NCBI GenBank assembly: GCA_000729835.1
Contig: JFHB01000173.1
Location: 1-64,000, forward strand
Direction of reading: 5' to 3'
Length of the DNA: 64,000 bases
Source: Atkinsonella hypoxylon
Lineage: Eukaryota; Ascomycota; Sordariomycetes; Hypocreales; Clavicipitaceae
Positions within the stretch are counted from its first letter, which is position 1. Every line of letters starts with the position of its first letter. The translations under genes and the position numbers were made by a program. Shown here piece by piece: positions 56,640-64,000 of the stretch. The notes beneath the pieces were generated by a model, which had not been told where the DNA came from, ran no database searches, and saw only the letters and a program-made list of their open reading frames with translations.

Positions 56640-59600
56640 ACTAGTTATTGTTAATTGTTTTTGTTGTTTTCGATTTTTAACTGTTTTTTGTTGCTTTTTG
56701 AGTTTTTTAAGTGTTTTTATTGCTTTTATAAGCTAACTAGAAAGCTCTAGTAACTTAATAAATTGTTAATGCTTTTAAATAGCAAGAGGCTTAGTTAGGC
56801 TATCTGCTAGCATCTAATTTATATTAATATAACTAACCTTAGCTATACCTTTACGAATCTTTTCCCTAATGTAGTTAAACTTTAAAAGGGTGTACTTAGT
56901 TTTACTATGCAACGTTAGGTTGTAAGCAGTAACTATAGCGCCTTAATTATTACACCTAATAGGAATAGGAGGGGTTAAAGGCAGCTTTATCTCCTTAAAA
57001 AGGCTGTAGAGCTACTCTAATTCCCTAATAGCTTTAGATAATGCATTAGATTCTGCTTCTAAAGTAGAAAGAGCAATAGTACTAGCTTTCTTCGATTTCC
57101 AGCTAATAGGTTCACTAGCTAGCTTATATAGATAAGTATAGGTTGATTTAGAAGAGGTTTTATCACCAGCAAAATCGCTATTGCAATAACTAAGGAGGGT
57201 CTTAAGTACTTCTTTAGAGCTAGAAGCTTTAGAAGAAGACCCTATAGGGTGTAGACTAGAACGCTTATAAATAATAGTAAAGCTTCTAGTACTACTTAAG
57301 TACCTTAGGAGGTGCTTAGAGGCGTTTAGGTGCTCTATATAGGGCTTAGCTAGAAAGGTTAATAGCCACTGAACGGAAAAAGCAATATTAGCCCTAGTTA
57401 GCAACATTAGGTACATTATAGTGCCTATTATGCTCTAATAAAGCTTATAATTGGATTTTAAGAGAAGTTTTATAACTAGTTGCTTTAGAATTCCTAGCTG
57501 TATAGGGATAGAAGCTAGCTTAGTATCTAGCATATTAAATCTTTCTAGGGCTTCAAGGATGTATTAAGATTAATGGATTTTAATAGACCTTTTAGACCTA
57601 TTACGGGTAATTTAAACGCCTAGAAAGAATTCTACTGGTCCTCTATCTTCTATTAGATAGGCTTAATTTAGTAGCTTTTTAAGCTTATTAATATATTGTA
57701 AATTAGGCCTAATTAGAAGACAGTTATCTACATAAGTAGCAATATATGTAGATGTAGCTAGGTTATAAAAGACTGCTGGGTCTAATATAAGAGGTTTAAA
57801 TCTATGCTTTTGAAGTAATTCTGTTAGAATTTGCTGCTATTCTCTAGGACTTTACTTTAGACTATAGAGGGATTTTTCTAGCTTAATTACCTGCTCTTTA
57901 GAGGGCTTGTAATTACAGCTTTTTAGTAGCTTAGCTACTAATAGCGTTGCTTCTGCAAATTCAACGAATCTATCTGGGATTTCTATATAAATAGCTTCCT
58001 TTAGCTTGCTATTTAAAAACGCTTCTATAAAGTTGATTTACTTAACTTCCTAGTTATTAAAAGCTGCAAGAGCTAATAATATACGCTAGCTAGAAGGAAT
58101 ACTAGTTACAGTAAAGGTCTCTAGATAGTCTTAACCTTCTATTTGCATAAATCCCTTAGCAATAAGGCGGGCCTTATATTTAATAGAATTATTTTCTTTA
58201 TCCTTTTTAAGCCTATAAACAAGCCTATTCTTTAGAACTCTTTAGCCCTTAGGTACTTAGTCTTTCCCTATAAATTTAAAGGTTCTAGCAGCTAATAGCT
58301 GCTTAAATTCGCTATAGGTAGCTTCTATCTAATGCTGCTTAGCAGAGCTTTTTAGGGCTTGCTTCTACGTGTTAGGAAGTTTATCCTTATTACTATTAGA
58401 AGTAATAGCTGCTTTAGTTCTTGCCTTAAAGTATAGATCCTTAATTAAGGAAAATATATCTCTATCTAAATCTATAGCATTAGCATTAATAGATTTAGCT
58501 TCAGCTTCTATAGGTTCTATATTAGCCTAAGGGGCTTCTATAGATATAGGGGCTTTAGGGGCCTCTACAGCTTCTATAGGGTTGCTTAGTAGAAGAGCTT
58601 AATCTACAGGTTCTAGTGGATAATTCAGTACATCTAGATAACTAAGATAAGGATACTTAGGAGTATAATTATCTAATAATTGCTAGTTATTAATTTCTCC
58701 CTCTAAAGGATTATCTACTATAGAACCAATAGGAACCTTAGGGATACCCTATAAAATAGGACCTATTTCTTCTATAATTTTAACGAAGCTAGTCTTTATA
58801 ACAGCTCGTTTAGAGGGGATGTATATTAGATATACATTAGAACCTAGCGTAGCTAAAAGTCTACTAGGAATAGTTCTTTTAGCTAGCTTCTGCAACCTAG
58901 ATCGTTGTTCTAAAGGAATTAAAACTTCGCAATAGGAGCCTATAGCCCTTATTTTAGTAAAATCAGGCTTATAGGTCTTAGAAGGCTCTAAATTAGCTAG
59001 ATATAGCTGTTTAGGACTTAGTAGTTTAGTGCTATTCGCAGTAGTATTAACTAAATCTACTATAGCAGGAAGGATATAAGACTATAGATATAGAGGTAAT
59101 TATAACCACTATAGAGTAGCACGTAAACGGTTTAGAAGTACCTTTATAGCTCTCTCTATTAGCCTATTCTGTTTATAAATATAGGGGCAAGAGGTGCTAA
59201 AGTAAATACCCTTAAAAGATAGCTAAGCTTACAACCTAGTATCGATTTCTGTACTACTATTAAAATAAAGGTGTTTAGGGTAGCAGTTATACTAGTTCTT
59301 TAATTCCTTAAAGAAGCCTTTAATATAGCTATAGAGAGTAGAACCCTCTTTATTAGCTAGATTAAAAGACTACTTATACTGTAATTTTCTATTAATTAAA
59401 AAAAGAACTAAAGGCCTCTTATTGTGCAGTATAGGCTCTATTTTAACAGTATCTCTCTCTATAATATTTAAACATCTAGGGGGGTTAGGAATAGCATGCT
59501 TGCTAGGTCTTCTAACAGCTTTAGCTTAGTTGCAAGCTAGGCAGTTAAAATCCTTTTCCTTGATTTTTGTAAAATTAGGAATACCTTTAGTAATAGAAGC

Positions 59601-61973
59601 AGTCTTCTTTAGTAAAGGGAGTCCTATATGCCCTAATCTAATATGCTAAGTAGGAGCTAATTCTAGGAGCTTCTTATAGGAAGAAGAAGCAGTAGGATTA
59701 CTACTAGAATTATCATTAGAGCTAGCTTCCTGTTGCTCTCTATCTTGCTAGATCTCTTGAGAACCACAGGCCTCGTTTAAGGGATCTAGACGGCTATTTC
59801 CTCCAATATCCAGCAACTTAGGATTTAGACCTTCTAAATCCCCGTTATTAGAAGGAATCTAACTAGGAGCCCGTTTAGGAACTAGGGCTAATGGCTCTAT
59901 AGTATTGTTATTAGTATTATCTTCTTCTTTAAAATTAGATAATTCCTCGATTTAGCTATATTCCTTAGGATTAAAACTAGGCTGTTAAGGGATTTAAACC
60001 TCTATAGGATAACTAGCATTATAACTGCTATTATAACTATTGCTAGCTAGAAATCCTATATAAGAGAGATTAGCGTAGTTTTTACACACTCTAGGGGTCT
60101 CTTGCCCCTTAAGCTGTAGAAAGAAACTATACTTTTTGGGATTTAGAAGCCTACAGCAGCTTCTATTAGCTAGAAATAGCTGATTTCTAAGGAGAGTGCC
60201 CCCTGTTAAATAGTGCTTTAGACCACTAATTAGGTTAGTATTTAAACCTAGGCAATATAGAGCATCCTTTAGAGCTAAAGGTCTGTATTTAGCTGGATTT
60301 ATACTAACTAGTACCTAGAATACAGCAGTTCCCTGTCCTTTAGGATAAATAGGACCTCCTCTAGTAGCAATAGGCGCGGTTTTACCCTTTTTTATAGGCT
60401 TAAAAGTCCTAAAAACCGCCTTATTGTTAACTATATAACAGGTAGAACCTATATTGTATAGTAAGGAGTTTTTAATTATTCTATTGGAATAGTTAAAAGA
60501 AGGGGTATTATTACTAGTAGTACTAGTATTACTAGTAGTGGATTCTGTATCTAAATCGTAAGAATTATTACTACTAGAACTGCTAGATTTACTATCGGAA
60601 TCTATAGTATCCTGGTTGCTAGTAGATAGGTTATAGCAACCTATAGCAAAAGCAGCTTCTTTATCGTTATTCCTAGAATTTTTGTTACTTCTTCTTCGGC
60701 CCTTCTACTTCTTTTTATTCTTAGAGGCTTTATCTTGATCTTTTTCTTTAGAGGCATTAGAATTATTAGAATTAGAATCGGAATTCTTCTTCTAATTAGG
60801 AGGATTCTTTCCTTAATTAGCCTTATTATTAGAACTATTAGAATTAGAAGCTTTATAACTAAGAGCCTTAGATATAGAGGAGCTTTTATCTCTTTGTTCT
60901 TCTAATAAGTTAGCCATAAGGAACTGTAAATTCAGCATTTTTACAGATAGACCTTATGCTCTAGCAGCTCTAATAGAATATTGCTGCCTTTTAGCCTAGC
61001 TAGGGAAGGTCTTCTTTAAAGCATTAATATAATAATTTACCTAGTTAATAGAATTGATAGCTACACTATAGAGCTGTAATCTAGCTAGTAAATTATTAAA
61101 TTCAGCATTAAAGGCCTCTAAAGATCCCTTATAGTTCGAAAACGATAAGTTGTAATAATTAGCATATAGCGTACTACGTTATATTTCAGCACTCTGCGAA
61201 TACTGCCTAACTAAAACGTTATAGGCATCTATAGGGGACTTATGCTAGCTTATAGCAGCTTAAGGTCTAGATTGGCAACTATCTCTTATAATTATAAGGA
61301 TAATAGCTTATTCTAAATCTACTAAAGTACTAGCTATACTAGGATTATTAATAAATTAAGGGAATCCTAGTGCCCTAAATTAAATAGTTAAAGCTTACTT
61401 CTACTGTTCAAAATTTTTAGGGCCTTTTAGCTTAGCAGCCTCTAGTATTAAGTGGACCTTCTTATTTAGCTCTTTTATAGTGCCTTTATTAAAAGCAGGC
61501 AGAAAAGTAGCACTATTAGAACTAGAAGGTTTAGGGGCTTTAAAAGAGACTTTAGAAGCTCTTTTAGAAGTAACAGGATCTACTACCTTAGAGGGAGACC
61601 CTATAGAGAGATTACCTATAGATGTAATTATAGTATCTAATTTACTTAGTAAATCAGCTATATTACCTTCATTTTAGCTTTATTTTGCTTTACTATGCCT
61701 AATAAATCTATTTAGGGTCTCTTATTGCTTATCTATTTAAGCTTTTAGGTCAGCTTGTATATTATAGACTTACACTACTCTTTTAGAAGCTAATCTAGCT
61801 TCTTTTAGAGCCTTCTTAGCTGTATAATCTTCTTCATTAGAAGAGGAATCTACTGGCTGAGGGGGGGATCTAGCTAGACCAGGAAAGCTAGTAGCAGCTG
61901 TAGCTAGTGTACTAGAACTACTACCCCGTTTAGGGCTTATGCTCTTTCCCTTGCCTGTTCCTTTTGGTGCTAT
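56640..61973 (-). pseudogene. Copia A-3 gag-pol polyprotein remnant
   Basis: Same domain order as Copia A-4. The start at 61973 is ATA. The protease site at 60455-60444 reads NIGS, with both Asp and Thr changed. The RT box at 57734-57723 reads YVDN. RNase H has an open run at 57416-57012 (MYLMLLTRANIAFSVQWLLT start; ALSTLEAESNALSKA near the end), the longest uninterrupted RNase H piece among the copies, where Trp at ISWKSK is intact. Other domains are broken by stops, mostly at Gln/Trp positions. Confidence 0.9.
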
Positions 61974-62914
61974 TTTAAGGGTTTTAATAGCTAATTTAAC
62001 GCTCTTTATAGCTAATTATAGCCTAAATTACAGTGGAAACAGTAGTAAATAACAGTAATAATTTTTACTAAATATAGGCTAGAAGTGCTCTATATTTTCA
62101 GAAATTATACTGAGATTTTTCTCTAATTTCTTTTGTAACAGGTATAACAGGCTCTAAGGCTGCGTTATATCGCAATCTATATGCACATACAATTTATATA
62201 GTAGACTAGATTGACAAGCGGTCGCGAGAGGCATAAAACACAGTCCTAGCTATTTTTAGCCAAAAAATTCAGGAGATTCTTCTCTAATTAGGTTCTAATA
62301 AATTAGTGGAGACCTAGGCACAGCTAATTTAGGGATATCCAGCTAATTTCTACTTTAAAATCCCAACTAGTGGGATTACTACACAAATTAATTCTGCAAC
62401 CGAAAATATAGGAATATCCAACAGCAACAAGAGCTGTTAGGCGTGCACTACAAATTGTAGTATAGCTACTAATAAAGGTGCACAGAGTGCACAATATACA
62501 AGATAACAGCACAACAACGAGCGATGCAGTGCAGCGCTAAGCTTATTTCTTAATAGAAATAATTAATTAGGCAGTGCCTAATAAAACGATTCGCAGTGCG
62601 AATGTAATGTGTGCAGATATATATATTTTGATGTTGCGCAACAATAGAACCTAGCTATTAAGAATAGCTTTAAAAGTGTATATACATAGGGTGTATAGAA
62701 CTAGTGCAGGAGGCACAGGGTGGGCAGAATGAAAACACCAGTATAGTAGCTAGTGATGTGTGTGCAGCAGGTATTAATAGCTTCCAGCAAGCTACTAATA
62801 GCAGCAATAGCTGCTAGCGCAGGTCTTAATATAGCTTCTAGTGGGTAATACAGTACACAATAGTAGATTTCAGCGGGCTAACAGCTTGCAGATAGGTCTT
62901 CCAGGCTTATAACC
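61974..62914 (-). other. Copia A-3 5' leader with primer-binding site
   Basis: Conserved non-coding leader; the primer site at 62914-62901 reads GGTTATAAGCCTGG on the minus strand. Open runs here are not conserved between copies. Confidence 0.75.
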
Positions 62915-63605
62915 TATTGAAAATAATAGAGATTACAGGACTAGATAGAAGAGGGTAGTGGTCTCTTATATTTAGCACCTGTAATTGCTCCTAGCAATTA
63001 TTACGTAGTGGAAGCAGCAGCGGCCTAAATTAAGCTGTAGTGTATAGTATAGATCACGTAGAGGCAATAGATAACTGTAATAGTGGTATCTTTATATTAA
63101 GAGCGCTATAACGAACAGTAAGGGTAGAATCTTAAATCTTTCCAGTCCCTTATAGACCTACTAACTATATCGGCAGGCTGTAGTCGCTAGAAGGGGCTTA
63201 TAGGCTACTTTATAATTTCCGCAAAAAGATTTACTATATAAAAACAAAAAAATCAACTCACGGCTATATAAACGAGACGCCTACGTGCACAATTTAACAA
63301 ATTCTACTAATAACAAGCAACCCTTATAAGCAACTCTATCTAACAATTATACTATTAAATAGCCCTAATTCTTAGCTTTCGAATGGTATACTTCTTGAAT
63401 TTCTACCATTGCTAGTTGTGGAGAAAATCGCTGTTAAAGTTGACTATAGGTTAGGCAACTTTGCCTTAGTCGATTCTAGATGTTTCGCATCTAGCAACAG
63501 CGATATCTCTACCAAAAATCAACGTAACAAGACCTAATAAGGGTCACGTGATAGAGCAACTAGTAGGCATAAAAATAGGCTATACAGGGTAGCTTATTTT
63601 TAACA
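62915..63605 (-). repeat. Copia A-3 5' LTR
   Basis: 691 bp. The inner left part is mutated; the outer right part is the best preserved in the window (GTGGAGAAAATCGCTG, GTTTCGCATC, CACGTGATAG). Confidence 0.95.
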
Positions 63606-64000
63606 GTTATAAGGCTTCTAATGGTTCTAATAATAATAAGGCTAATTAAGGAAAGAATCCTCCTAATCAGAAGAAGAATTCTAACGATTCTAATTCTAAC
63701 GATTCTAATGCCTCTAAAGATAAAGATACAGATAAAGCCTCTAAGAATAAGAAGAAGTAGAAGGGCCGAAGAAGAAGTAATAAAAACTCTAGGAATAAGG
63801 ATGGAGAAGCTGCTTTTGCTATAGGTTGTTATAACCTATCCACTAGCAACTAGGATACTATAGAATCTGATGATTCTAGTAGTTCTAGTAGTGATGATTC
63901 TTACAATTCAGATACGGAATCTACTACTAGTGATACTAGTACTACTAGTAATAATACCTCTTCTTTTAATTACTCTAATGGAATAATTAAAAACTCCCTA
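63606..64000 (+). pseudogene. Copia A gag C-terminus, plus-strand copy running off the window
   Basis: Homologous to 33543-33920 of Copia A-4: an Asn/Ser/Lys-rich tail, basic KNKKK and GRRRS clusters and an acidic SSSSDDS stretch, followed by the approach to the protease. It contains extra repeats of AACGATTCTAAT (63683-63708) that Copia A-4 lacks. Stops are few and lie at expected Trp/Gln codons. It is in the opposite orientation to the adjoining Copia A-3. Confidence 0.85.

Larger units (their letters stand above)
55784..63605 (-). mobile_element. Copia A-3: full-length Ty1/Copia retrotransposon
   Basis: About 7.8 kb with LTRs 55784-56482 (3') and 62915-63605 (5'). Same order as Copia A-1. 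The outer flanks do not match (TATAT on the left, GTTAT on the right) and belong to two different sequences, so the element probably took part in recombination after insertion. Mutation load is similar to Copia A-1. Confidence 0.92.

Noticed and set aside
63621..63824. 67-codon Ile/Arg-rich plus-strand frame
   Set aside because: Out-of-frame shadow of the Copia A gag tail, which reads in another plus-strand frame.

Overview
This 64-kb window shows no host gene. It is a block of nested, mutated LTR retrotransposons and reads like an AT-rich, repeat-induced-point-mutation (RIP) compartment of a filamentous ascomycete. Evidence for RIP: CpA and TpG are visibly depleted in favour of TpA, copies of one family differ almost only by C-to-T and G-to-A changes, and the stops in retrotransposon frames sit mostly where Gln (CAA/CAG) or Trp (TGG) is expected. 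The species cannot be named from what is here. The block could be an AT-isochore, a subtelomere or a pericentromere.

Five LTR families can be separated by their ends, target-site duplications (TSDs) and coding remnants. Copia A has ~694-bp LTRs (TGTT...AATA) and ~7.8-kb elements. Copia B has 315-bp LTRs (TGT...ACA). Copia C has 523-bp LTRs with TATCAAAAG/CTTTTGATA ends. Gypsy A has 326-bp LTRs (TGACGG...GTGACA) and a chromodomain. Gypsy B has 322-bp LTRs (TGTAAC...ATAACA) and a chromodomain.

Layout. 1-369: GC-richer end of an unknown element. 370-11484: Gypsy A-1 (minus), split by full-length Copia A-1 (2694-10540, TSD ATTAG). 11485-12130: plus-strand gag of Gypsy B-2, which resumes at 54325. 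12131-54319: one minus-strand Copia A insertion (A-2, TSD ACTAT), spread over 42 kb by later events. Inside it are Copia C (15090-30792), which holds a solo Copia A LTR (17444-18150) and Gypsy B-1 (19451-28241, itself holding a solo LTR at 25018-25728); plus-strand Copia A-4 (30793-38527); a Copia A patchwork (38528-39588); and Gypsy A-2 (39931-52209), which holds Copia B (42377-48690). 54325-54745: rest of the Gypsy B-2 fragment. 54746-55783: unknown sequence. 55784-63605: full-length Copia A-3 (minus). 63606-64000: plus-strand Copia A gag.

How it fits together: insertion order can be read from the nesting. Gypsy B-2 is oldest, then Copia A-2 and Gypsy A-1, then Copia C and Gypsy A-2, then Gypsy B-1, Copia B and Copia A-1, with the Copia A solo LTRs among the latest. 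No copy appears functional: every RT active-site motif I could read has lost Asp to Asn. The main signal beyond annotation is that the two LTRs of an element are mirror images in mutation load: the outer part of each LTR is spared while the inner part is mutated. I found no CRISPR, rRNA gene, convincing tRNA gene or intact host gene.
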